Shown: piece by piece, positions 16,728-25,426 of the stretch | How the letters are laid out: each line of letters starts with the position of its first letter | Position numbering within the stretch: position 1 is the first letter of the stretch | Made by a program: the position numbers and the translations under genes | Source of the DNA: Dyella sp. C9 | GTDB lineage: Bacteria > Pseudomonadota > Gammaproteobacteria > Xanthomonadales > Rhodanobacteraceae | DNA: 64,000 nt | Direction: 5' to 3' | Assembly (NCBI RefSeq): GCF_003332825.1 | Contig: NZ_QIRF01000014.1 | Coordinates: forward strand, 1-64,000 | The notes under the pieces: model-generated | Seen by the model: only the letters and a program-made list of their open reading frames with translations | What the model was told of the DNA's origin: nothing | The model's database searches: none

Positions 16728-16781
16728 GTTAGTTCCCTCCACAGGGTGCCAGGCCTGCGAGGCGCCGGCCTGGTAAAAATA

Positions 16782-16796
16782 TTACACTCAGTATAA
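16782..16796. promoter_or_regulatory. putative TetR operator
   Basis: The inverted repeat TTACACT-C-AGTATAA (six of seven positions pair) lies in the 89-bp gap between the monooxygenase and tetR starts and overlaps a TATAAG -10-like element. The placement fits autoregulation plus control of the monooxygenase by the adjacent TetR protein. Confidence 0.55.
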
Positions 16797-16816
16797 GATT
16801 TGTCGGAAGGATGATC

Positions 16817-17449
16817 GTGAACGCTTCAAATCCACCTGGTCTTCGGGATCGCAAGAAGGCCGCGACAAGGCAGGCGATTTCGAACATCGCGACGCGTCTC
16901 TTTGTTGAGCGCGGCTTCGAAAACGTCTCGGTCGCCGAGATTGCGCGCGCGGCGGCGGTCGCCAGGAAAACGGTGTTCAACTACTTCCCGCGCAAGGAGG
17001 ACCTGGTCTTCGACCGCGAGGAAGAAGTCCTGGAGCTGGTGCGGCAGGCACTGGCCCAGCGTGGCCGACAGGCGCCTGTGCACGCGTTCCAGGCGCTGGT
17101 GCGCGCGTTGGTGGAAAGCCAGCATCCGCTGCTCCGGATCACCGAGCGGCCCGTGCAGTTCTGGCGCGCAGTGGCGGAGAGTCCCGCGCTTACCACCAGG
17201 GCGCAGGAGCTGCAGGTGACGCTTGCCGATGATCTCGCTGGCATGCTGTCCGACGCGGTGGGCAGGCCGCGAACGGATCCCGCTGGACGACTTGCGGCGG
17301 CGATGCTGATGGGCACGCTGGTGGTCGCTTATGGCGAGGCGCTTGCGGCCTTTCGCGAGAATCGCAAGCCGATGAAGGCCCTGGTGGGTGTGCTGGAACG
17401 CGGTTTCACCGGCGTCAACGTCGCGCTTGCCGGGACACCGTATGTCTGA
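16817..17449 (+). CDS. TetR/AcrR family transcriptional regulator
   Basis: About 210 residues. The N-terminal HTH is VSVAEIARAAAVARKTVFNYFPRKEDLV with the standard preceding helix (ATRLFVERGFENVS). The C-terminal ligand domain is MftR-like. The start GTG 16817 has GGAAGG at a 6-bp distance; an ATG at 16811 directly abuts that site and is less likely. Divergent neighbour of the FAD monooxygenase; probably represses it and itself through the operator at 16782-16796, with the monooxygenase substrate or product as inducer (inference). Confidence 0.88.
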   Translation: MNASNPPGLRDRKKAATRQAISNIATRLFVERGFENVSVAEIARAAAVARKTVFNYFPRKEDLVFDREEEVLELVRQALAQRGRQAPVHAFQALVRALVESQHPLLRITERPVQFWRAVAESPALTTRAQELQVTLADDLAGMLSDAVGRPRTDPAGRLAAAMLMGTLVVAYGEALAAFRENRKPMKALVGVLERGFTGVNVALAGTPYV

Positions 17450-17554
17450 TGGCGACGATCTGCGGAAACCCAGAATCAATCATGGAGTCAACACGGTGAT
17501 GGTTCTGAATCAAGAGGTTTTGCCGCACGCGGATCGTTTGCGGTGGTGCGCGCC

Positions 17555-17770
17555 ATGAAGCCAGAAGACTTGCAGCGACTGGTTACCATGACCATGCCCT
17601 ATGGCAAGTACCAGGGGCGCCTCATCGCCGACCTGCCAGGGGCTTACCTCGCATGGTATGCCCGCAAGGGCTTTCCCCCTGGCGATCTCGGAAACCTGCT
17701 GGCGCTGGCGCTCGAGCTTGACCACAACGGACTGAAGCCGTTGCTCGACCCGCTGAGAAAACGTCGCTGA
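17555..17770 (+). CDS. DUF3820 family protein
   Basis: 71 residues with the family signature MPYGKYQGRLIADLPGAYLAWYARKGFPPGDLG, typical of PF12843 (described as putative quorum-sensing-regulated virulence factor). Length equals the family norm. Start ATG 17555 (MKPEDLQRL) rather than the GTG at 17543. No catalytic residues are known; the role is unknown. Confidence 0.85.
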   Translation: MKPEDLQRLVTMTMPYGKYQGRLIADLPGAYLAWYARKGFPPGDLGNLLALALELDHNGLKPLLDPLRKRR

Positions 17771-17922
17771 GGGGCCTCTGGCCGAGGGCACGCCTGGCGA
17801 CTCCGCGAGAGCGGGCATCTGAGCTTCGTACGGTTACCAGCAAGCCGCTCCGTCTGTTCGCGGGGAGGCGGCGTGTGGCGGCGTTTCATCCGGGCATGGC
17901 AGGGGCGCGTGTTGGTTCGCGC

Positions 17923-18804
17923 TCAATGGGCTACGGGCTCCGCCACCGTCTTGCTCGCGCCCAGGGCTGTGCCGCCGGTTGCGACGATGATGGCGGCGAT
18001 GGCGACCCACTGCTGGGTGCTCAGCTGTTCACTGAGGAAAGCCACGCCAGCCAGCGCAGCCACGGCCGGCTCCAGGCTCAACAGTACGCTGAAGGTACGC
18101 GCGGGTAGCTGGGTGAGGGCGATCATTTCCAGCGAGTACGGCAGCGCCGAGCTGAGCACCGCCACTCCCAGTCCCAGCGGAAGCAGGGACGGCGACAGCA
18201 GGGCCGTGCCGGCGTGGGCGATGCCGACGGGAACGGCGACCAGCGCTCCGATGACGATGCCCAGCGTGACCGCGTCCTTGCCATAGGCGATGCCAGCCTT
18301 CTGGCCGAACAGGATGTACAGCGCCCAGCCTACGCCGGCGGCGAGCGCGAAAGCCACGCCGACCGGATCGAGTGCATGGCTTTGCTCGCGTAGCGGTAGC
18401 AGGAGAAGCAGGCCCATCACCGCCAGCGCGATCCATACGAAATCCACCGCGCGCCGTGAATGGAACAAGGCGATGGCGAGCGGGCCGGTGAACTCCAGCG
18501 CCACGGCGATGCCGAGCGGAATCGTGCGCAGCGCCATGTAGAACACCAGGTTCATCACGCCCAGCGAAAGCCCGTAGCCCCACAATGCGCGCCAGTCCGC
18601 ATTGGTGCGGGTGGAGCGCCATGGTCGTCGGGCCAGCACCATGATCAGTCCGCCGAGTCCGAGCCGGAACGCGGTGGCTCCTTGCGCACCCACCAGCGGA
18701 AACAGGCGCTTGGCCAGCGCTGCGCCGCACTGGTACGAGGTCATGGCGACCAGCAGGGCGGCGATGGCGAGCAGCAGAGGAGCAAGATGGGCACGCGGGG
18801 ACAT
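17923..18804 (-). CDS. rhtA: EamA/DMT-type threonine/homoserine exporter RhtA-like
   Basis: 293 residues with about ten hydrophobic segments in two EamA repeats. The segment SSALPYSLEMIALTQLPARTFSVLLSLEPAVAAL is close to the diagnostic RhtA signature, which favours an amino-acid (threonine/homoserine) exporter of the inner membrane over other EamA transporters. Single-gene unit; no regulator adjacent. Confidence 0.8.
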   Translation of the reverse strand: MSPRAHLAPLLLAIAALLVAMTSYQCGAALAKRLFPLVGAQGATAFRLGLGGLIMVLARRPWRSTRTNADWRALWGYGLSLGVMNLVFYMALRTIPLGIAVALEFTGPLAIALFHSRRAVDFVWIALAVMGLLLLLPLREQSHALDPVGVAFALAAGVGWALYILFGQKAGIAYGKDAVTLGIVIGALVAVPVGIAHAGTALLSPSLLPLGLGVAVLSSALPYSLEMIALTQLPARTFSVLLSLEPAVAALAGVAFLSEQLSTQQWVAIAAIIVATGGTALGASKTVAEPVAH

Positions 18805-18969
18805 GTCCGGTCCATGGGGAGGAGTCGCGGTCCATCATGATGCCTGCAAAACGTGCGGAAAGACCGCCCCCGGCGTCGATACTGCTGCCAGCGCATGGCA
18901 GCAGTCCGGTCCTCCGGCACGTTGCACGGCGCTGCGCGAGCGGCGCCCTGTGCGCCGATCACGGTGGAA

Positions 18970-19797
18970 CTACTGCGCCACCTTTTCCGACTCCACCACC
19001 ATGTCCAGCACATAGGCGGTGTCAGGCGCATCTGCAGGCGGGTTCTTGATCGCATAACGCTTCACGCGCAATACGTTGCGTATGCCCGGCTCGTGGGTGT
19101 AGCCCTCGATATCCTGGTTGAGCGGCTGCCAGTCGCCGGGCGTGCCGGTCTGGAGGCCTTGGGCGTCGTAATGGCGCTCGCGCACCTGGAGGCACATCTT
19201 GTTGGGGATCAGCGGGTGATGACAGGGCACGGCCTGTGCCGCCACCTCCAGGAACACGATGTCACCGGGGCCGCCGTAGCGGGTTTCCGCCGTGGCCTCG
19301 CCGGCGAAGCGCAGGGTATCGCCGCCGGCAGTCACCAGTTGCAACTGCGGTGCCGCGTCCTGTGTCTTGATGCTCCATTGCAGGCTGCCCTGCAATCGCT
19401 GGCTGATCGCCTCGTCGAGTGCGGCAAGCGCCGGGTCGGGACAGGCCATCAAGGTGTGCGCCAATGGACCCACCTGCAGCTGCGTCCCGTCAACGTGATA
19501 GCCGCCGAGCATGCTGTTGCAGCTGTTGACCACGTTGACCCGCTCGCCGTTGAAGTTCAACTCCAGCGGCTTGTCGCTGCGCACGAAGAGGGCGTCGATG
19601 TGCTTGCCGCTCTTGTCGGTGGCCTCGGCAAGGCGCCAGTGGTACTGGACCAGCGTGCTGGTGTCAGCCATCGATGAGCTGCCAGCCGGGGCCGGCGCTG
19701 TGGTGCCGGATGCAGGGGGCGGGGTTGATGCCTGTTGCGGCGCGGGCGAACAGGCGGCGAGTGCCAGGGGGAACAGCCATAGCAAGGCTGGTTTCAT
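18970..19797 (-). CDS. META and DUF4377 domain lipoprotein
   Basis: 275 residues. The lipoprotein signal MKPALLWLFPLALAAC has its lipobox cysteine at about residue 16, followed by a disordered P/A/S/T linker. A META-like domain follows (YHWRLAEATD..LELNFNGERVNVVNSCNSMLGGYHVDG). The C-terminal DUF4377 domain has VPCHHPLIPNKMCLQVRE and YTHEPGIRNVLRVKRY. Related proteins (HslJ-like) are linked to envelope stress or resistance to small molecules, but this one is uncharacterised. GGAGG lies 7 bp upstream of 19797; a longer start at 19863 is rejected. Confidence 0.83.
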   Translation of the reverse strand: MKPALLWLFPLALAACSPAPQQASTPPPASGTTAPAPAGSSSMADTSTLVQYHWRLAEATDKSGKHIDALFVRSDKPLELNFNGERVNVVNSCNSMLGGYHVDGTQLQVGPLAHTLMACPDPALAALDEAISQRLQGSLQWSIKTQDAAPQLQLVTAGGDTLRFAGEATAETRYGGPGDIVFLEVAAQAVPCHHPLIPNKMCLQVRERHYDAQGLQTGTPGDWQPLNQDIEGYTHEPGIRNVLRVKRYAIKNPPADAPDTAYVLDMVVESEKVAQ

Positions 19798-19896
19798 CGA
19801 GATGCCTCCATTCGATCGTTGGGGTCCGGTGCGATGCGTCGATCTTCGCAAGCCTTGCGTCAACTGCGGCTAAACGCGCCATGGCACTGCGACAAC

Positions 19897-21261
19897 TTAG
19901 CGCCGGTGGCGCAGCTGTTGCGAGATGCGCTCGCGCACCACGCGGTCCAGCACGATGCTCCAGTCGTCTGCCGTTACTGCGGCATCGGTACGCGGGCCGG
20001 GCAGGCGCACATAGCACGCGCCTCGACTGAGGGCGGTCCTGGGCTTGCCGTCGCGACCATGCACGACAATGGCCTGACACGGAACGATCGGCGTACTGCC
20101 GCCGCTGGGCACGGTGATCACGGGGTGCTCCTGCCCGAAACGGTCGCTCCACACCAGGTCGAGATCGCAATGCACCGCCGGCGAGGCATACGTGCTGATG
20201 ATTTCGTTGATCGCATCCACGTTGTAGCCCCGGCAGTCGGGCGGCCTGGGGGCGGCAACCCAGTGGCGGTCGCCGCCAGCCTGCGTGCGCGGATCCACAT
20301 AGCCGAGCACCACGTGGCCACCGCCGGAGTTGGCCAGCCCGATCACGGCCTTGGCGAGGTGTGCCCGGTCCTCCAGCAGATGCAGACGCAGCCACCATTT
20401 GTATTCGTTGTGCAGGGTTTCGCGCGGGCTGTTGACCAGGCTCGCCATCGACTCGGCATGAACCGGTCGATGTTCGATGCGTTGCAGCCTGGCGTCGGCC
20501 GGGGCCACGTAGGGCACGCGCTCGCACTCATCGAGCTCATGGGTCATCGCCGCGAAGTGGTTGTCTCGATAGGCATCACGGCCTTTGAGCACGGAGATCG
20601 AGACGAAGGCGTGCAGGTGTTGCTGCAACATGCGGGAGGACATGCCCTCGGGATGGTCGAGGCTGAGCGTGAACAGGTCGAGATAGGGGCAGGCTTCGGC
20701 CTCAGGGTCCAGGGCCGGTTGCACATAGTGGAAGCGCAGGGGGCGCGCATGCAGGTGCAGCCATTTGCGGTAGCGCTCATAGGGCCCCATGCCGGAAATC
20801 TGCTCGTCGCGGCTCAGCTGGTTCTCGGTCATTTCCTCCGGCTGGTTTGCTTCGAAGAAGTAGGCGATGCGTTCGGTGGGGCCCAGTCGGTAATGGCCGC
20901 GTACGCGCGCCTCCATCGCCGCCATGACCGAGCCGAAGCGCAGATGGCCACGTACCGACAGCTGGTTGAATAGGTAGATGATCTGCACGGACGCCCCGTA
21001 TCCCGCGGAGCGGTGCGTCGCGGAGGCGGTTGCGCCAAACACCAGGCCGCCGACCAGTTCATCGTCGTGATAGATCCCTAGCACGAACTCTCGCCAGGGC
21101 CCCATGGCGTGCTGCACGGAGGGCTCGTCGTTGAGTCGGAGCACCGCGGCAAAGCCATCGCGCGACTCGCGCTCTTCCAGCAGGGGGAAGTTCTGCTCGT
21201 AGATGGCGAACCATGCGTCCAGCGTGCTGGCCCCGTCGATGTCCCGCAGTTCGAGCCGCAT
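19897..21261 (-). CDS. fusion of a GNAT-like domain with an AlbA_2/Schlafen-type DNA-binding domain
   Basis: 454 residues. The N-terminal ~250 residues have an acetyltransferase-like layout (WFAIYEQNFPLLEERE, EFVLGIYHDDELVGGLVFG, ASVQIIYLFNQLSVRG, ACPYLDLFTLSLDHPEGM). From about residue 275 follows an AlbA_2 (Schlafen) domain: SPRETLHNEYKWWLRL and then KAVIGLANSGGGHVVLGYVD (305-323), the AFANxxGGxLxxGVxD motif, ending with GACYVRLPG...TADDWSIVLDRV. GGGAGG lies 6 bp before ATG 21261. The two-domain combination suggests a nucleic-acid-associated enzyme, possibly defence or regulation. Function unknown. Confidence 0.65.
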   Translation of the reverse strand: MRLELRDIDGASTLDAWFAIYEQNFPLLEERESRDGFAAVLRLNDEPSVQHAMGPWREFVLGIYHDDELVGGLVFGATASATHRSAGYGASVQIIYLFNQLSVRGHLRFGSVMAAMEARVRGHYRLGPTERIAYFFEANQPEEMTENQLSRDEQISGMGPYERYRKWLHLHARPLRFHYVQPALDPEAEACPYLDLFTLSLDHPEGMSSRMLQQHLHAFVSISVLKGRDAYRDNHFAAMTHELDECERVPYVAPADARLQRIEHRPVHAESMASLVNSPRETLHNEYKWWLRLHLLEDRAHLAKAVIGLANSGGGHVVLGYVDPRTQAGGDRHWVAAPRPPDCRGYNVDAINEIISTYASPAVHCDLDLVWSDRFGQEHPVITVPSGGSTPIVPCQAIVVHGRDGKPRTALSRGACYVRLPGPRTDAAVTADDWSIVLDRVVRERISQQLRHRR

Positions 21262-21486
21262 GGCGCGCCTCCCTTGGGTGGGTCGCCGTTCCGGAGGGCT
21301 GGGCGGTTGGGCGGCCGGGTTCTGGCCAGCGCATGCTAGGTCGGGACGGATCGAACAGGCGTGAATGGCTGGCCAAGGAGCGTCCGCAGCCGACGGCGCC
21401 GGCCCGGGGCGTGCATCCCTACGGCAGCGCATGGCCCCGGGCCCGGGTTAACATACGGGTTTGCGTCATCCTCCAGGAGTCATCGC

Positions 21487-22692
21487 GTGATCATCAATCC
21501 CAAGGTGCGTGGTTTCATTTGCGTGTCGGCCCATCCGGTCGGCTGCGAGCGCAACGTGCTGGAGCAGATCAATATCACCAAGGCGCAGGGCGACCTGGGT
21601 GAGGGTCCCAAGCGCGTGCTGGTGATCGGTGCCTCTACCGGCTACGGCCTGGCCTCGCGCATCACCGCGGCCTTCGGCTACGGCGCGGCGACGCTGGGTG
21701 TGTTCTTCGAAAAGCCCAGCAGCGACACCAAGACCGGCACGGCAGGCTGGTACAACTCCGCGGCGTTCGACAAGTTCGCCAAGCAGGCGGGCCTGTACAG
21801 CCGTTCGATCAATGGCGACGCGTTCTCCAACGAGACGCGCGAGCGCGCCATCGAGATGATCAAGAACGAAATGGGCGGCAAGATCGACCTGGTCGTCTAC
21901 TCGCTCGCCTCGCCGGTGCGCAAGCTGCCGGATACGGGCGAAGTGGTGCGCTCGTCGCTCAAGACCATCGGCGAGACCTTCATCGCCAACTCGATCGACA
22001 CCAACCGCGACACGGTGGTGAAGGCGTCGGTGGAGCCGGCCACCGAGCAGGAGATCAAGGACACGGTCAAGGTGATGGGCGGCGAGGACTGGAAGCTCTG
22101 GATCGACGCCCTGAGCAAGGCCGGCGTGCTGGCCGACCATGCCAAGACGGTGGCCTACAGCTACATCGGCACCGAAATCACCTGGCCGATGTACTGGCAC
22201 GGCACGCTGGGCCAGGCCAAGCAGCACCTGGACAACACGGCCAAGCAGCTGGTCGCCGAGCATAAGGCCGAGCATCTGGACGCCTATGTCGGCGTGATGA
22301 AGTCGGTGGTGACGCAGGCGAGCGCGGCGATCCCGGTGCTGCCGCTGTATATCGCCATTTCCTTCCGCGTGATGAAGGAAAAGGGCATCCACGAAGGCAC
22401 CATCGAGCAGATCAACCGCATGTTCCGTGATCGCCTGTACCGCAAGGACGGCCAGGCGACCGAGACCGACAGCGATGGCCGCCTGCGCCTGGACGACTGG
22501 GAGCTGCGTGACGACGTGCAGCAGGAATGCAAGGCGCTGTGGTCGACCGTGACCACGGAGAACCTCAACCAGCTCACCGACTATGCCGGCTACAAGCACG
22601 ACTTCCTGCGCCTGTTCGGTTTTGCACGCGAAGACGTCAACTACGAGGAAGACGTTCCGGCCGATCGTCGCTTCGACGTCGTCGAGCTCTGA
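21487..22692 (+). CDS. fabV: enoyl-[ACP] reductase FabV
   Basis: 401 residues from GTG 21487 (AGGAG 7 bp upstream; the family N-terminus [12 protein letters not shown] starts there). Catalyses the last, NADH-dependent reduction of each fatty-acid elongation cycle and is intrinsically tolerant of triclosan. Visible are the dinucleotide motif GASTGYGLA (48-56) and the FabV catalytic Y-x8-K in [10 protein letters not shown] (Tyr236, Lys245). Length is the family norm. Single gene, divergent from the AlbA_2 fusion gene across a 225-bp gap. Confidence 0.96.
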   Translation: MIINPKVRGFICVSAHPVGCERNVLEQINITKAQGDLGEGPKRVLVIGASTGYGLASRITAAFGYGAATLGVFFEKPSSDTKTGTAGWYNSAAFDKFAKQAGLYSRSINGDAFSNETRERAIEMIKNEMGGKIDLVVYSLASPVRKLPDTGEVVRSSLKTIGETFIANSIDTNRDTVVKASVEPATEQEIKDTVKVMGGEDWKLWIDALSKAGVLADHAKTVAYSYIGTEITWPMYWHGTLGQAKQHLDNTAKQLVAEHKAEHLDAYVGVMKSVVTQASAAIPVLPLYIAISFRVMKEKGIHEGTIEQINRMFRDRLYRKDGQATETDSDGRLRLDDWELRDDVQQECKALWSTVTTENLNQLTDYAGYKHDFLRLFGFAREDVNYEEDVPADRRFDVVEL

Positions 22693-22739
22693 GCCTCGCA
22701 TGACGGCGCCGCCGCAACGGTGGCGCCGCTATGGCCCAA

Positions 22740-22768
22740 AGGCCGGGCTCACAATGGGGCCCGGCCTG
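22740..22768 (+). terminator. hairpin after fabV
   Basis: A 9-bp perfect stem, AGGCCGGGC / GCCCGGCCT (22740-22748 with 22759-22767), 48 bp after the fabV stop and ending 15 bp before the photolyase ATG. It has no T-run, so it may attenuate rather than stop transcription. Confidence 0.5.
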
Positions 22769-22782
22769 TCTAAGCTGCGGTG

Positions 22783-24180
22783 ATGAGCACTGCCATCGTC
22801 TGGTTTCGCCGCGACCTGCGCCTGGTCGACAACCCGGCCCTGAGCGCCGCCTGCGCGCGGCATGATCACATCCTTCCGCTTTACATCCACGCGCCGCATG
22901 AAGAGGGCGACTGGGCGCCGGGGGCGGCAAGCCGCTGGTGGCTGCATCACTCGCTTGCCGCCTTGCAACAACAGCTGCGCGAGCACGGTGTCGAACTGCA
23001 CCTGCGAGAAGGCGACAGCCTGTCTACGCTGCACGGCCTCGTGGCCCAGGCTGGCGCGAGCGCGGTCTACTGGAATCGCCTGTACGAACCCGCGGCGACA
23101 GCGCGCGACACCGCAGTGAAGACCGCGCTGCGCGAGCAGGGCGTGGGCGCCCACAGTTTCAATGCGTCGCTGTGGTCCGAGCCGTGGCAGCTTGCCAATG
23201 GGCAGGGCGAGCCGTATCGCGTGTTCACGCCGTTCTGGCGCAACCTGCGTGCGCGGTTGGATGATGCCGATCCCTTGCCCGCGCCGCCGGCCTTGCGCGC
23301 TGTCGCGATCTCGGGCGGGATGCCGCTGGATGCGTTGTCGCTACTCCCCCGCATCCGCTGGGACGGCGGACTCGCCGAGGCGTGGCGGCCCGGCGAAGCG
23401 GGCGCCCAGGAGCTGCTGGAGATCTTCGCCGACGACTCCCTGGCCGATTACGCCATCGCACGCGACCTGCCGGCGCGCCATGGCACCTCGCGCCTGTCTC
23501 CGCACCTGCATTTCGGCGAGATATCCGTGCGGCAGATCCAGCATCAGCTGGCCGCACGTCGCGGGCCGGACATCGAGCCCTACCTGCGCGAGCTGGGGTG
23601 GCGCGAGTTTGCCCAGCACCTGCTGTATCACTTTCCGGGCACGCCGACGGCGAACTTCAACCCGCAATTCGACCGCTTTCGCTGGGCGCCCGACGACGCC
23701 GCGCTGCTGCTGCGCTGGCGTCGTGGGCGTACCGGCATTCCAATGGTGGATGCGGGCATGCGCGAACTCTGGCACACCGGCTGGATGCACAACCGCGTAC
23801 GCATGATCGTCGCCAGCTTCCTGTGCAAGAACCTCCGGCAGCACTGGCACCACGGTGCGCGCTGGTTCTGGGACACGCTGGTGGACGCCGACCTGGCCAA
23901 CAACACGCTGGGCTGGCAGTGGGTGGCCGGCAGCGGCGCGGATGCCGCGCCGTATTTCCGCGTATTCAACCCGGTCACCCAGGCATTGAAGTTCGATCCC
24001 GAAGGGCGCTACCTGCGGCGATGGTTGCCGGAGCTGGCGGATGCGCCCACGCGCCTGCTGCACGAGCCGTGGAAGGATCCGGCGCTGCTGCGCCGCAGTG
24101 GTTATTCTGCGCCGATGGTGGACTTGCAGCACAGCCGCGGCGTGGCGCTGGCCAGCTACCAGTCCATGCGCGAGACGTGA
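22783..24180 (+). CDS. phrB: deoxyribodipyrimidine photo-lyase (class I)
   Basis: 465 residues. Uses FADH- and blue light to split cyclobutane pyrimidine dimers. The N-terminal antenna domain starts STAIVWFRRDLRLVDNPAL. The FAD-binding C-terminal half has TSRLSPHLHFGEIS, ELGWREFAQHLLYH, TGIPMVDAGMRELWHTGWMHNRVRMIVASFL and the closing DADLANNTLGWQWVAGSGADAAPYFRVFNP, all class I photolyase signatures. Start ATG 22783 (a GTG directly before is an alternative). Confidence 0.93.
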   Translation: MSTAIVWFRRDLRLVDNPALSAACARHDHILPLYIHAPHEEGDWAPGAASRWWLHHSLAALQQQLREHGVELHLREGDSLSTLHGLVAQAGASAVYWNRLYEPAATARDTAVKTALREQGVGAHSFNASLWSEPWQLANGQGEPYRVFTPFWRNLRARLDDADPLPAPPALRAVAISGGMPLDALSLLPRIRWDGGLAEAWRPGEAGAQELLEIFADDSLADYAIARDLPARHGTSRLSPHLHFGEISVRQIQHQLAARRGPDIEPYLRELGWREFAQHLLYHFPGTPTANFNPQFDRFRWAPDDAALLLRWRRGRTGIPMVDAGMRELWHTGWMHNRVRMIVASFLCKNLRQHWHHGARWFWDTLVDADLANNTLGWQWVAGSGADAAPYFRVFNPVTQALKFDPEGRYLRRWLPELADAPTRLLHEPWKDPALLRRSGYSAPMVDLQHSRGVALASYQSMRET

Positions 24181-24189
24181 GCGGGCTTG

Positions 24190-25374
24190 TCAGGGCGCCT
24201 GCGTCGAATTGCTCCGGCGCAGCAGCCAGGCGAGCACCGGTGGCGTCACCATCGCCGTCAGCAGCGACATCGCCACGATGATGGCGTAGATCTGGTCGCT
24301 GAAGACGCCCGCCGTAAGACCCAGGCTGGCGATGACCACGCCGACTTCGCCACGCGGCACCATGCCGAAGCCGACGATGGTGGCGCTGCGCGGGCGCAGT
24401 GACAGCGCGCCGAGGAAGCCGCCGATCAGCTTGGACACGATGGCGATGACGGTGGCGACCAGCAGCATCAGGTCGGCTTCCAGGCTGGTCAGCTGATGCA
24501 GGTCGATCTTGCTGCCGGTGATGACGAAGAAGAACGGCGTGAGCAGGCCCAGCAGCGGCTGCACCTGTCGCTCCAGCGTGTGTTGCTGGCGCGTTTCCGA
24601 CGCGATCATGCCGGCCAGGAAGGCGCCGATGATGGCGGCGAGACCGAAGCGCGTGGAGACATAGGCCAGGCCGAGGCACAGGGCCAGCACGATGGCCATG
24701 GCAGAGTCGGGGTTGAGCGGCTTGTCCAGCCAGCTGGAGTTCCAGCGCATCACGCGTGCGCCGCCGATGCCGATGATGGCGATGAAGCCGATGGCGCCAC
24801 CGAGCACGCCCACGAGGTGCAGCAGGTCGAAGCCTTCGCCCCCCTGCAGCGACACCACCACGCCGAGCAGCAGCATGGCGAGGATGTCGTCGATCACCGC
24901 CGCACCCAGGATCACCTTGCTCTCTACCCGCTGCAACGCGCCCAGCTCCTGCAGCACGCGGGCGGTGATGCCGGCCGAGGTGGCGACGAAGGCCGCGGCC
25001 ACGAACAGCGAACGGCTCCAGTCGAAGCCGCTGTGGTGTGCCCACAGGCCGCCCATGCCGAACGGCACGATCACGCCGAGCACGCCGACCAGGAAGGCGA
25101 TCTTGCCGACTTTCTTGAGGTCCTCCAGGCGCGTTTCCAGGCCTACCGAGAACAGCAGCAGGACCACGCCGATCTCGGCGAGCACGTCGAGCGGCGTGCC
25201 GGCACTGATCTGCTCGGGCGTGATCCAGCCCAATACCGAGGGGCCGATGATGCAGCCGGCGGCGATTTCGCCGACCACTCCGGGCAGGCGAAGGCGTTGC
25301 GCGATTTCGCCGCCGATCTGGGCGGCGACGAAGACGGTGAAGAGGGTAAGCAGGATGTCGCCGGCGTGGTGCAT
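24190..25374 (-). CDS. cation:proton antiporter (CPA2 family)
   Basis: 394 residues, about 12 hydrophobic segments. Family markers are RLPGVVGEIAAGCIIGPSVLGW at the N-terminus and AAFVATSAGITARVLQELG followed by AAVIDDILAMLLL, the half-unwound helix with the conserved acidic residues of Na+/H+ or K+/H+ exchange. It lacks the C-terminal TrkA-N domain of KefB/KefC, so it is a short NapA/GerN-like exchanger. ATG 25374 is preferred over the TTG two codons upstream. Tail-to-tail with photolyase. Confidence 0.87.
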   Translation of the reverse strand: MHHAGDILLTLFTVFVAAQIGGEIAQRLRLPGVVGEIAAGCIIGPSVLGWITPEQISAGTPLDVLAEIGVVLLLFSVGLETRLEDLKKVGKIAFLVGVLGVIVPFGMGGLWAHHSGFDWSRSLFVAAAFVATSAGITARVLQELGALQRVESKVILGAAVIDDILAMLLLGVVVSLQGGEGFDLLHLVGVLGGAIGFIAIIGIGGARVMRWNSSWLDKPLNPDSAMAIVLALCLGLAYVSTRFGLAAIIGAFLAGMIASETRQQHTLERQVQPLLGLLTPFFFVITGSKIDLHQLTSLEADLMLLVATVIAIVSKLIGGFLGALSLRPRSATIVGFGMVPRGEVGVVIASLGLTAGVFSDQIYAIIVAMSLLTAMVTPPVLAWLLRRSNSTQAP

Positions 25375-25426
25375 GCGCAAGACAAGTCAGCGGGGAATGC
25401 GCCGCATCCTACATGCTTGGACGCAG

